Below, in pieces: positions 39,851 to 53,100 of a DNA stretch of 64,000 nucleotides. A model generated the notes under the pieces. That model had not been told where the DNA came from. It searched no databases and saw only the letters and a list, made by a program, of their open reading frames with translations. A program made the position numbers and the translations under genes. Origin of the DNA: Mansonella perstans (taxonomy: Eukaryota; Nematoda; Chromadorea; Rhabditida; Onchocercidae); the NCBI GenBank assembly GCA_037074765.1, contig JBAMDO010000209.1, forward strand, positions 1 to 64,000, in the 5' to 3' direction. Within the stretch, counting starts at the first letter, position 1, and each line of letters starts with the position of its first letter.

Positions 39851-40878
39851 AATTCACTGCAAAATTATGCAAAAATCTTTCACAGATATCACTAAGTTGA
39901 GATCAAAGAAAAATGCAAACCCATATATTGTACGAAAAAAAAACAAGCTAGTCTTGCAAGCTATTCTGAAAGCACAGATGTATGAAAAAAACAAAACTGA
40001 CAAAGAGAAACATACAAGAGTAAAAATAATACGTTGCACACTAATTTCCAACCAGTATAATCCTTGGAGAAGTTGCGCACAAAAGTTCAGAATTCTCGAT
40101 GCACATCATACCATTCTCAAGAAAAATGAATTGACAAAATATTCTATAATGCTTTATCATATGTAAACATAGATTACTATGAATAATTTCAACACGACTG
40201 ATTGATTGTTCAGCTATTTGATCTGGCAAGTAACCCCCATTACCATTAATCGACATAATTTTTTTTTGGAACCAAAAATTTTAAAAAGATGCTGTCAATG
40301 TTATGCTATAATAAGAGACAAAGAAGTTCGAGATGCTTTTTTTTGTTCTTTGGATATTTGTCACAAGTTCTGATATTCTGGTCCAAAAATAATCTGAACC
40401 TTAAGACTTACTCCATATAAAACTGAGACAATAAAAAGAGTCTACAAAAGCGACTGTCCTGAATTTTGTAATGCAATTTTTTGCAAATTTTTTTAATTTA
40501 CAAACGAGAGTAAATGGAAATGAAAAGAAAAGAAATGAGTGAAAAAAAACTAAATATTAGCTCAAGCTAAATAATATAATAATGTATATTTAAAAATATC
40601 TATGAAACTATGTTTCTAAATTTCTAAAATCAAATATTTTTAAATTCTTCAATCTTTCATGATGAATTTTTGCACCAAATATTATGGAAAATAAAATAAA
40701 CATCTAAATAATTGACTGCTTTGATAACATCATCAACCGGAATGTTTTCATCGAATTTATCACTTTCAAGTAAATCAATGTACTGATCAATCATTCTTTC
40801 CTTTTTCGCAATCTCACTTTGTAGCGGTGCCGCACGTAACAGTTGTTCAACTGTACATCGACGTAACACGCTGGAACA

Positions 40879-40978
40879 TTTTTTGTGTATTATGCATTTT
40901 TACCCAGAAGACTTTTTGGTATATTATGCATTGCTACCCAAAACATTTTTTGTATATTATGCATTTTTACCCTATTTT
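40879..40978. repeat. 33-bp tandem repeat, 3 units
   Basis: tattatgcatttttaccca repeats at about 33-bp spacing, inside an intron-like gap of the dnc-1 copy. Confidence 0.8.
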
Positions 40979-43568
40979 TTATGATTTAAAAATTTCTTTT
41001 TTGATCAAGACATGCATCGTAGGTGAAATATCTGAATTCCTTATATACTTTCGAGTTTTAAATGCGCCAGGTTGCTTCAATCGGAACTTAAAATCGGAAC
41101 TTTCGGATAAAATCGCAAAAGATTTTACCTTTCATATTATCGAACAACAGAACTGGAATTACTTAAAAAAATGAAAATTTTGCACAGTGCGCCCACTGTT
41201 CGGCTTTGTAACTTTTCGTGTTCACGACGTATTCCACCAGGTGCAGATGGGTATTAGCAAAATACATTAGTGAAATTAAAAAAATTACTTTTAGAGTTCC
41301 GTTAAAATTCAAAAATAAAAACTTTGAAAAAGAAAAATAAACCAGAGATCTACATAAACTGACATACGAGCAATATTTGATGATATCTTAAGATTTACTA
41401 ATTTTGCCAGCACAGTTGTTTTGGCTAAAAAACGAGAGCAGCAAACAGTCAGGAGCACTGCACCACCGTCTCCTGAAAGAGAAATAAAAAATTCAACCAC
41501 TGAAATTTCAAGTGGAAAAAACAAAGTAATAAATCTCTGCTAACCTCCAGGTTTTGAGAAATTGTCAGGCAAACATGCTTTCAAATAATTCGATAATTCA
41601 ATTTCATACTTCAGTTCCAGAGCACACACTTCTCTATCCACCAGCTGAAATTATTTGAAAATTAATGTGTAAGCATTTCGAAATTTGGAAAGCTATTTGA
41701 CATAAAGAAAAAAATTTCCACAAAAGTTAAACTGAAATCTTACTTCAGCAAATGTTTGAGTAGCTGCAGTAAGAAGCATACTTCGCGTCGACATTGCGTT
41801 ATATCCTCTTCTCTTTCAATTTTCGTTTAAGTAATGATCTGAAACACAACATAATCCGTAATAAACGGATCTCATGCAACTTAGCCTTGAAGCCTTGAAG
41901 AACTGAATCAAGAAAGAGGAAGCAGGAAGAGTAAAAACGCTGCTCTAGACGACGTAAATATAAAAATACGAGATATTTTGTTTCTACAATCATGTAAGGA
42001 AGTATTAATTAATGTAAGTCACATGTTTTTTGTCACATTTTTCGAAAACACAAATATCCAGCAAACTATTGCCTTCTACCTGCTTTATTTCTATAAAGTG
42101 GACAGAAAACTTCAAGCTTACTCTGACAGAAAACTTTGAACTTACGCTATCTTGCTTCTTTTGAATTTCTTCATTTAATTCACCAATTTTCCGTCGAAAT
42201 TTCATAATCATTTTCTCGTATTCATCCACTTGCTCGCCATATATCTTAACTTGTGCCAGAAGCTAAAAAGTGAAAAACAAAAAATATATTCACTGCTTAA
42301 GTTTGCGAAATTTGCAAAATCAAAAGAAAACCACTTGAAAGCAAAAACTAATCGTCATATACTCACATTATTTATCCTACTGTTTGTTAAATCCAATCCT
42401 CCTTAAGTTCTTTTTCAGCTTCCCTTTGCGTTTCAAGAATTTCTTCATCCATCGATCTGATTGCCTCATAATTTTCAACAGTTTCTTCTAGGATACTAAA
42501 AATTTCTCAAGTTATTGTTTTTTTGTTATTTCTTGTCAGCAAACATTTCTTGTCATTTTTGTCACCACTTACCTTGGTAATGATATAGGCTTACATTCAT
42601 CCCAACTCTGCCTACTCCTCAGAGCGGAAGAAATAAAAATTCGTTCTTGTTTATGTTCATTAATTTTAAATTATTAAAATGCGAGAATAGCAAAACTTCG
42701 ATCTTAAATAAAGGAGTTTATTACTTTCAATAACCCTCGGAATCTATATAATTTTTTTAGGAGCAAGAACCGATGTACACCAGTGAATTTAAATCAACAA
42801 ACCAAATAGAGCTTTAACTTTTTAAGAACTAATGGCCTTTTAACATTAATAAAGCCTTGAAATATTAATTCAAATTTGCTCAAACCTTAGCTTCTTTTCC
42901 AGATCCATATTTTTTTCTGTCAAAATTTCGATCATTTTCTCACTGTCCACTGTTGCATCAATCTAAAAAGCACATTCCATCATGTGTCCTATCATCAATA
43001 TATCAAATATAATTCATCCACAACTAACCGAAATATTAAAAGTGCAAAAGCACAAGCGATGTGTTAAAGCAGGAAGAAAACAACACAAAATTAATGAATT
43101 CAAGAAGAAATACATGCATACTTACCCCTTCACTAATATCAACCAATTGCAAGATATTATAAATTCGTAAGATATTATAAGCAAAATTTTGAAAAACAGA
43201 AGTAAACTAATAAGGAACAGATAATTCAAAACTTTTACAAATTATCGTAAAATTCTAAAATTACTTTACTAAGCCGTTCTTTTAACATATGTATTGTCTC
43301 GTCGGCTTTCTGAAGATCGTTTTTCAAATTTTCACAAATTCTCAGTGATGTAGCAGATTCATTTTTTAGCATTTCATTCCCTTGCGTTTATTAATTTTCG
43401 TTTATCTTCCGCTAATTGACCGATTGCATCGCGCATTCTAAACAGTCGTACACTACTAATAAAGTCTAAATAAATGTACAAAATCAAATCCAGAAATCTC
43501 AAATAAAATACCACAAAAGAAAAATCTTGAATTAATGAAACTGACTACCTATCCACAAAACTTGAATA

Positions 43569-43570
43569 TG

Positions 43571-43604
<34 letters not shown>
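43569..43604. repeat. Poly-A tract of about 36
   Basis: Unbroken A run within a dnc-1 intron. It is not at a 3' end of coding sequence, so it does not indicate retrotransposition of this gene. Confidence 0.9.
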
Positions 43605-43605
<1 letters not shown>

Positions 43606-44553
43606 GAAATCCATAAAATTTTTTTATTTCAAATTCGTTTTGTGCAAAAGCCTGTATTTCATTATAATACTTAACAAATACAGCTAAGATTTATAATAGA
43701 AAAACCAAACCTGTGATGAAACACTGCCTTTTTGCTCATTTTCACTTCGAAACAAGTCTAATTCTATTTTCAGTTCTTGTACACATTGCTTCTCGATTTT
43801 AATGTCAGCCTTCAAGAAATTATAATGAAGATTAATTAAGAACTTCAAATTCGAGCATTCATTAAAGATTTCAAGTTAACTATATTTGTCAAATTGGAGA
43901 ACAAACACTTACTCCATTATCAACGAACCTGCAAAAGTTCTGCCTTTTCCTCAGCCATTTCCTTCTCAATTAATGCCATTTCCAGCTGTTTTTCAAATTC
44001 TGATAATCGTTCAAGCTTTTCTTGATTTATTTTTGACAACTCAACCAATTCCTAAATGAAACCTTCATTTTGATTTTTTTGAGCGCTGTTTTAATTCAGT
44101 GAGATAAGGATGTCTGCAATTATCTTTCTTTCCATCATTCGACGCTCAGATGGAAAAATATGTAATGAAATAATAAAATTAAGTAAATTCTGCAAGAAGT
44201 CTTTTTTTCAGCAGTTTTTTAAAAAAATTCAGAAATTTGCGTCAAGTAATAAGCTTTTCATTTCTGTTTCTTATTTCAATTTAAAAAAGAATTGAAATTC
44301 CTAAAACTTGAACATTACCTAAATATTATCATTTCACATAGCAACGAGATATTCCGATTAGATTTTAAGGACCAAAATTTTATGAAGACAAAAGTAGAAG
44401 ACTAATAAACAATTCAAATGAAGTTACAGTATGCTTAAATGCATCTTTTCCTTTTCCTGTAACCTCTGTTGTAATTTTGAATTACTTTCAACTAAACTAT
44501 TCTGAATCTGCGTAATGCTTCCAATCCAGCTAGATTCTTTTCATATTGCGTAA

Positions 44554-46559
44554 GTTTGGGATGATCAACTTTTCGTCTCCGCCTTTAAAACATTGAAATT
44601 TATTTAAAAAAAACAAAGAAAATTTGAATTTATATGAAGAAAATTTTTAATCAAGGATAAAAGAAACATTATTTAGTGCTATAAGCGACGACGATTTGGA
44701 AGTGTTTCTTTTCCTCGACGAACAAAAATTTAATTTCAGGAAGAAATTTTAACTTGAAGGCAGGAAACTTTCGCATATTATTATCGTACATCTATTTTTC
44801 TTTGATCTTTCAAAGAGAAAATAAAGAGATTCAATTTGATTCTTAACGTAGAGTTTTTCTTTTTTTTTTTCAGCTCTTCGTTTCTATACCTAATAAAACT
44901 TTGAAATTTATTGAAAAAATTTTGTGAATTTAATTTAATCATAAAAACTAGGGATGTCTATCAAAATACACAGTTCGAAATCTTACTTTACGAATTAAAC
45001 TGAAAAAGTATTAAGTGAAAGTAATAATGGGTATATCAATCAGTCAATTACTTCAATGTTTCAAGCTTTGTCCTCAAATCTTTGTTTTTGAAAACGAAAC
45101 AATTCGATATCATTCTTATTCTCGCCCATTTAAATCAATTTTAAAAATATTTATTTGAAACAGCACAAAATTTAAATTTACATACGAAGATGAAATACAC
45201 TGAAGAGTATGGCAGTATTCCATAAGGGATAGTTATAAATGATGTTATCTGTGGAAAATTTTCTGAGCCTTTCTTCACGGATAAAAAACTGTCACAATCG
45301 AAATGTCATTACTGTGACTAATAATGACCGTGGAATAAATAAATCACCATGATGTCAAAGGTCAAGACAAAAAAATGAAAGTTTTAACGAAATCAAACAA
45401 TTAGGATCAAAAATATCTGAGTGAAATGTTACAGTTAAAATGATATTTAGTTTTTAGTCATAAATAATCAACAAAGAAACATAGAGAATGATAACAGTTC
45501 CATAATATTAGTGGATAATGATAAAAGTTCCATAATTTTAATGGATAATAATAACAGCTTCATATTATCAAAAAAAGTAATATCAGTATCAATCAATTAA
45601 ATTTATATATATTAGAAAAAAAGACAAATAAATAAACACAATAAATTTGAAATTTGCTGGAACAATAAATTTTAATTTTATTATATATATGTAAATGAGT
45701 AGTAGGAAAATAGTAAATACATGCAATGAATGCTATGTTATTATAAGTAATTAATAATTAAAATAATCAAAGAGTAACAATCAATAAATATCAAAGTTAT
45801 AAAAATTTCCATGTACAAATATTGCAAAAAAAAAGTAAAACAGGAAATTACTATGAAAATTAAGCATTATTAAATATAATAATTAAATTAGCAAAAAAGT
45901 AATACAAATAAGAATATATAAAACTCTCATTCTTTAAAATGATAAATTAATTAAAATAATGCCAAATCAATAAATGCACTTCGCCTTCAGCATCCACCGT
46001 ACCGTGTCTAATTTGTCGCATTTATTAAATTTGCATCCTGATCATGCTGCATTTTTTTCACGGACCGCTATTAGTTGCCATATGTACGTATGCGTGGTGA
46101 TTTATAACGATCTAGTGTCTAGGGTGGGATGTGACGTACGCTGGGATGTTGCTGGCGCAAGTAAGAGTGATTAGAATAAGTATGAGTGATTAGGTTAATT
46201 AATATCATCCTACAGAGATTTTTTCGAAAAAAGATATAATATTGGTGAGAAAAGAAAGAAAACAAAAATATAAAGAAAGAGAGAAAAGAAGAGGGATGAA
46301 ATGAAAGTAAAAGAAAGAAAGAAAAGGAGAGGGAGAAATGAAAGTAAAAGATCTGACTTTGTTTTTTTTTTTTTTTAATAATAAATAATATTATTTATTT
46401 CACGTATGCTTTTTATGTTGGCTTTGCACAAATATTGACAATTAAGCTAAAATGTCACGTTTTTTTTGTTAACTTAGCGAAAGCAAATTTTTGGTTATAA
46501 ATTTTCTGACATGTTTTTTATCTCTGCAAGACAAGTAATAGTTTTAATAGTTTTATCTT
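44554..46559. other. Intergenic, no gene recognised
   Basis: AT-rich. Contains a three-unit repeat with about a 38-bp period (gataacagttccataatatta type, about 45488-45560) and a purine-rich GAAA tract (about 46245-46355). No CAP-Gly-type exon of dynactin was seen here. Confidence 0.45.
46245..46355. repeat. Purine-rich (GAAA/GAGA) tract
   Basis: Over 100 bases made almost only of A and G on the plus strand, about 200 bp upstream of the 5S gene. Confidence 0.7.
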
Positions 46560-46678
46560 GTCTACGACAACACCACGTTGAAAGCACGACATCTCGTACG
46601 ATCTGTTAAGTTAAGTAACGTTGGGCCTGGTTAGTACTTGGGTCGGAGACAGCCTAGGAATCCCAGGTGTTGTAGGCA
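46560..46678 (+). rRNA. 5S ribosomal RNA
   Basis: The 119-base length and the internal blocks match nematode 5S rRNA (cacgttgaaagcacg, aagttaagtaacgttggg, ttagtacttgggtcggagac). The ends gtctacgac and gttgtaggc pair over nine positions to form helix I. A TTTT at 46681-46684 can serve as the RNA polymerase III terminator. It is a single copy here. No SL1 spliced-leader gene, which is linked to 5S in many nematodes, was seen in the flanks. It may be an isolated functional copy or a dispersed relic. Confidence 0.93.
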
Positions 46679-47169
46679 ACTTTTACGCAATTGAATGCTT
46701 TATATTTGATTATAGAACTTTGACTATTTTTCATGAAAAATTTGTGAATGTGTTTTTTTTTTCATTGAACATTGCATATTTCAAACTCAGTAATGATATG
46801 AATACTACTATATATAAGTAACGAATGAAAATTGTAGTAATTATAGAATTTCGCATATAAAGTTATGAAAATTCGTTGCTTATGGAGGACTAAAAGTCTT
46901 GTAAACAATACTTATTTTACTTTTGCAACTTAATTTTGTAATTACTACGTTTTTTTTTTTCAGTTGGAAATTGAAAGGAATATTTATCTGGCGTTATTAA
47001 CAATTTGATGTTATTTCAAATACCGATACTCTTCATTTAAATTAACGCATATCGTATCGTACATTATTTTCATTTTAGTCAATAAAAAAGCTCAAATATT
47101 CGATTTTAGGCTGGTACTGATTATCTTTGGTGGTGGTACTACAGGTGCCTCCATCCTGTTAGTAGCAAA

Positions 47170-50100
47170 ATGGACAACATCAATTCGGTGTGTTTTTTTG
47201 ATATTTCTTTTTGAAAAATGTCCGTTTTAGTTGAGATTTTCAAATTTCAACAGTCCCGGTTGAAAATTTCTTTCTGTTTGATTATCTGCCATCTAATAGA
47301 ATACAATTCTATGCGCTACTGAAATATTTTTTATCACACATTAATTATGAGAAGATAAAGACTAGAAATAAAAATAGCAGTTATTCGCAAGACTGAAGGT
47401 GATGTTTGCGCCATGATTCCACGTGGCAGCCGTAGCAGTCCTTGGGAAGTAAAAATTGTAAAATATCTCCATAGGCGAAATTAAGTAGTTCCACGTCTGA
47501 AAAGTGAAGCTGATGCTGAAATTTACTACGTGGAATGTGAAATTAATGTTGTTATTGTGAAGTGAAATATTTTATAAATGACTTTTCTATTGAAATTTTT
47601 CGCTGATTTAATGTAATCATTTTTAAGATTTTTAGAACTCTCCACGAGCAACTAGTTTGCCATCTGTGTCAGCTAATACACAAAATGCATTTTATAATCA
47701 ACAGATGCTTCTGCAGCAGCAGTATATGCAAATACCATCGCTTTATGGTAGTCAGCAAACTGGAGGAATCGTAAGTTTAATTATCACTAATTTTGGATAT
47801 TGCAGTTCGCAAATGTAATATGATGGACTGATTTCTTTTAGTTATTGATTTCTTTTTTTTTGTTTTTGTTTTTTGGAGAATGTTATTAAATAATATATTA
47901 TGAAATCTTTTGGAAATTTTAAATCTGATTATTTGGAACAAATGATTATTAAGTGCCATATTTCAAGTTCCTTGTTGCATTACAGATGTTACAACAGCAT
48001 CCAATGGATATTCAGACATTCCAACAGCAGCACCTGTTACAAGTTATGCAACAACAACAACAGCAACAACAGCAAGTATTGCAAAATCATCAACGTAGTT
48101 TAGGGCTTCATGACTCGCAAGTAAGTGCTGAAAAATAAATTTTATTAAGTTTAGAAAAAATGTGGGATATAATGATTAATTCAATGAGAGTTGAAAGTTG
48201 GAAAGTTTTATCCATTTTTTGATGCTGTATATAATTATGCATGAGCTTCTAAGAATTTTATTTATGTTTTAAACGCTTCGATTAATTCCGTTGCTACGTT
48301 TTCAAAGTTTTTGCAGGTCAAATTAATGTTTTTCTACGTTTTTATAAATAGAGATAATAACGCGTCTCAGATTATTAAATCGCTTGTTACTTTTCCATCG
48401 ATAGTAGTGTAGATTAAGTCATTACTTAGCAGACGAATTGGTTTATCTATTTGCGCCTAATAATTTGCTTTAATTGGAAGGAGGGATTCAGACCGGAGAT
48501 GATTAGTTATTTAACTAATTGACGGCTTATTAGGGGAATATTTCTTCCTAAAACTGATTCACTTATTGGTTTTCTGATTAAATCTTCAATTAATTAGTTG
48601 GTGCCATTTTTAATTGAACGCATGTTTCGAAACTTACGATTCCTTCAATCATACTTTATTTAATTAATTAGATTATCAAATTTCGTGATAGCTTCGTCAA
48701 TTAAAAAGATTTTCTACTCGAATATAGAATTTTGCGCAACAACAGGTGGTGCTTCAACAGCAACAATATCAGCGTGCATTACAGCAAGCAGCACAACAAC
48801 AACAAGTTTGTATTTCTATTACTATTGCACAAGTAAATTTAGATTTAATCTAATATGTTATTGTTAGTTTTGAATTATTTATTTTCACTTATATTTTTAT
48901 TTGCATCTTTATAATCTTTAAATTCCCACTCTTATTGCTACTGCCATCGCTTATGACATTATTCAGCAAACATTATTAATACAGTTGACTTTGTATTGGA
49001 ATTCAGTTATATAAATCCGCTTTTCATTTTATAATAAACAGAAGTAAAGCGCATTACAACACATAAGGCATGATTTAATATCTGTATTTTAAAGGTTTGC
49101 TATTTTTAGCAACAAAGACAATTGGAACAGCAACGTCTATTGGAGCAGCAACAACGACAACTTGATCTTATGCATCAGGAGCGTGAGGCAGCTCGGCTTA
49201 AACAGCATCAAGATGAAGTTAATTTATCAATTTTTGATTGTTATTTTGAATTTCGATGAGAAATAAGGCATCGGTATTGTATAATAAGATTTGCAAAGGT
49301 AATTAGCTCATTGGAATTTCTTCAGTTATTGCGCCAAAAAGCCGAAGCGTTGGCACGTCAACAGCAAGAGGAAGCAGCGCGGTTGAAACAGGAAGAGCTT
49401 CGACGAATAGCTTATCAGAAGGAGCAACAGCTTAAGCATCAGCGAGAAGCACATGAAAGATTACGTTTGGAGCAGCAGCGAATTTCAGAAGAACAAAAAC
49501 GGCTGGTGAATATTCTTTTAAGAACTGGTTTTGTAAACAAAATTCTAACAAACTTTGTGGTTTTCGGTAAATACTATCCTTCTTCCTCATTATGACTGAT
49601 TTGTAATTTTCATTAAATCTTAATTGTTTTTTTACTATTTCCTTACAGGAAGAAGCTCGAAAACTTGAGGAGCAACGCAAAGAAATGGAAAAATTGCGTG
49701 CAATACGGGAGCAACAAAATCGAAAGCAACGTGAAGCACGTGAAGCTTTCAATATAATGAAAGAAAAAGCCGACAGTTTCCCCATTCCCATACATCTGGC
49801 TGGTTGTCATACACTTACTAAATGTATGATTTATTATCAGTTTTAAGTTGTAAATTTCATCAGTCAGCATAGTGAAAGAAGTTGACAATTTTCCCATCTC
49901 TGTATATCTGCTTATTTCTCATACACTTCCCATATGTACATTAGTTTTCTCCCAACTTCTGTACAGGCATTTGTAGTTACATGAACAAAAGAAAGGCTAA
50001 TATCCTCAAACAGATATCATCTGTTATTGTTTTATGACACTCATCTTTTGCTATGACCTTTTAGAGCTGCCTTCATTTTGGGTAATTTTTGGTGTCGCAT

Positions 50101-53100
50101 ATCTCTCCCATTTCATTGCCACGATCAGTGCTAACTTACGTATGAGGACATTCAGTATTTTTACGATGAGACAAAGAGATCGGAAAATCTTTTAAAGAAA
50201 TCATTTTTTTTTCTTCTGGCTAAACTCGTTAAGTGAATTATCTTTCACTGAAGGATTTTTTTTTCGTGTGTTACAGTGGTGAACCATCTACCGTTTCCAT
50301 CTCTATATTTGCCTTGTACGAACAATCTGAAGTGTGAAACTGTAGGTCCACCACGAATCGGATCTACACAGAAAGAAGTTTTGATACAGGCCATCGAAGC
50401 TATTTCACAAATTGAAACTTCCGAAGTGTTAGTTGTTTTTGAACAACTTTATTTTTGTTAGTGTTAAAACAGTTAAACGAAAAGCAGTCAATTTAACAAC
50501 GGACTTCCAATTTTTGTTTCCTGTGAAAACTTACTTAAATTGATTGAAAAATTATTTAGATTGAAAAAATTATTTGTTTTAATATTAGACATTGGTTTTT
50601 TTTGTAAACCTATTTTTAATGTGCAAATCTGTATAGGACGAAGTGCGCTTATTAGTCAGACTATGTGATGAGGGCCGAATATTTATTGAATTAAAAGTGG
50701 CTACTATTTCATTAAAAAAAAATTTCTCATTTAACATATATTTATTTATTGACTTGTTTGCAGTTTTCTGTTTTTAATACTGAAATAACCATAGAATTAA
50801 ATGTCAGGTTATTGAAACACGAAGATGGCGAAACGAATGATTTTAATGTGCATGCTGCACCATGTTTTGTGCGTGAACTGTATGAAATCAACCATCAGGT
50901 TTGAAAATGCGAAGCGTTTCATAGTTATAGGACTGTATCATTTACTGGATTTTAATTATAACTTTAAATTTTAAGCTAGATCATTAGACTGACCCTTCAT
51001 TGTCATTGTTATATGTTGTCTACGGTCTCTCGTAATGCCATTTTTGGTTGGATTATGCGGATAAGATTAACCATTGTTTAATACTTTGTGGTGTTTTTAT
51101 GTCATTCCTCATTTATTGAAATTTATTGAAAAAAAAATTTCTCATTTATTGAAGTTTTAAATAATTACAGGCGTTCGATGTTGACATTCCTCAAAATGTC
51201 GTAGCTCCTGAAATAATGGATGTAGCAGCCAGTGCTTCCATTGAAAGTGAAACGGATGATATGGTAATACGTTGTTTTTTACATTGCCTGCTTTTTGTTA
51301 AATTATTTTTTTTGTAAATTTCGGATTTCTCAGATTTTTTTTAGTGATTGGTTTTGCTGCAGTAACAAATGAAGGAGTTGCTTGTTGCCTTTATAAAATA
51401 TTCAAATTTTTAAAGGAAAAGCCAGTGGAACTTCAAAAACAAGTTATGCTTACGAAGGAAGATAATGGAGAAACAAGTGCTACAACTGAAGTCGAATCAC
51501 TAGAAATGGTGGCTGCAAATATTTCCAAAACACGTACGCCATCTTTCTCAGATGCACCGAAATCAGCTACATTACAAGAGGATGAACAACAAGTTCAACT
51601 GCGTCGACAAATTGTTTCTCTTGGAAAACAACCGAAAGCTCAGCAGATACGTAGGAAAAAGGATATGGTTCGTGAATTAAATAATTCTTGCAGTTCTTCC
51701 TTTTTATTGAAATCGAATGGTCTGATTCACTTGACCTTACCCTACTGTGTAGAAGTTTCGTTTTTTTTGTTGCAGAGAATTAAGCATTATTATGTTTTCA
51801 TATCTATCTTTTTTGTTTTCTTCTTAGCAAGACATATGAGCAGATTATAGTTTATCTTTTTCAAAACATTACTTAAGTTTGACTGAATAGTACGGGTGAA
51901 TAACAGGGATTATGAAGCTCTTTTATTTCCATATTATAAGCCACTAGTTTTACCGATTGTCAGTGTTAAAGGTTGAATCGTTGTTTGATTCTCTGACTGG
52001 TTATTTTGATCCAAGTGAAGGTCGACGACGCAGACAACGTACAAAAACATACGAAGAAGAGCAAAATGAAAAAGTATGTTTTTTTTTTATTCTAAAATTA
52101 AATGAGACTTTTTTTTTGGTTCTTATATCAAAAAATTTGTGAGAGGTTTTATTTTAAGGACCATTTTGCTTTAATATGTTATTATTCGTAAATTATTATT
52201 TTGTTACAGTCAATTTTGCTTTTATTTTTCATAATGAAATCTTTTACAGGTACAGATGGAACTTTTCGCGCAAATGGAGAGAGTGGATACTAATGAAAAA
52301 GATGATAGTAATCTTTTTAAATTTGAAAATGCATTTTTATTTCATCGCAGCTCCAGAAGATTTTACTTTTGTTTTCTCAGGAGGATCTGCGAAAATTGAG
52401 CATCGTCCAGATCATGCGGGAACATCCAAAGAAGGGTCGACGGAAAACGATGACCGACCTAAATTTTTTGAAGGGCACAAGAAAGGCCGTAAAAGGATCC
52501 GAGAAAAAACTACTGAGCAACAAGAAAGACCACCAACGCCAACGGAAGGTCAGATTTATGAAGTTAATTTGCTTATTTGTCATTCATTTGAAACTTTTAC
52601 TGAAATATTCGTTTTCTTTCTATGTTTAACTATCTCATTTTCACTTTGAAATGCCAGATTTATTGGGCTAAAATTTATTTTTTACATTTCCTTACAATAT
52701 TTTGATTTGTAGTAATTCAACAACGGGAATTAGAGTGGCGTGAACGCCAACGTAAGCGACGTGAGAAGCATAAGCGCCGGCAAAATGAGTCGGAATCTGA
52801 GTGCTGGAATAACGAAGGTTTACCCATTGCTTCCGCACTTCTTTAGTCTTCAGTATTCCTAGATAGTTTTTTTCTTTTTTTTTTACTACATTATATTATA
52901 AATAAAAGAATAGTAGTATTAAGGAAATAATGACGAATCACAAATAAAGAAAAGTACAGACTGACAAATAAGGTGAAGAAATAACAGTGCAGTAAATCTA
53001 ACAGTGTAATAAGTAATAGAATAATACAGCTAAGCTTGATAAATGTTATTGAATACTATCATAATACCAATTAAATATCCCTAAGACAAGTACGCTTAGA

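Larger units (their letters stand above)
40690..44553 (-). pseudogene. dnc-1: Dynactin p150-Glued (dnc-1) copy, truncated and frame-broken
   Basis: About eleven exon blocks in order follow the dynactin large subunit from its central coiled coil to the C-terminal region: near 44450-44553; 43929-44051 (MALIEKEMAEEKAELLQ, the most diagnostic motif); 43711-43809; 43265-43437; 42886-42962 (SEKMIEILTEKNMDLE); 42387-42487; 42146-42262 (IYGEQVDEYEKMIMKFRRK); 41744-41805; 41545-41644; about 41400-41472 (KPGGDGG... at the join); and 40690-40870 (SEIAKKERMIDQYIDLLE). In the family, p150-Glued links dynein to microtubules and cargo. The N-terminal CAP-Gly part is absent upstream. Frame breaks occur near 44505 (GLE/SITQIQ), near 43385 (INA/GNEML) and near 42405 (KED/LDLTNS), and some junctions are out of phase. 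Introns are kept, so it is not a retrocopy. Confidence 0.8.

Noticed and set aside
43569..43604. Poly-A run as a sign of retrotransposition of dynactin
   Set aside because: It lies inside an intron-like gap, and the copy retains introns.
46200..47169. SL1 spliced-leader RNA gene linked to the 5S gene
   Set aside because: The SL1 22-mer was looked for on both strands around the 5S gene by eye and not found.
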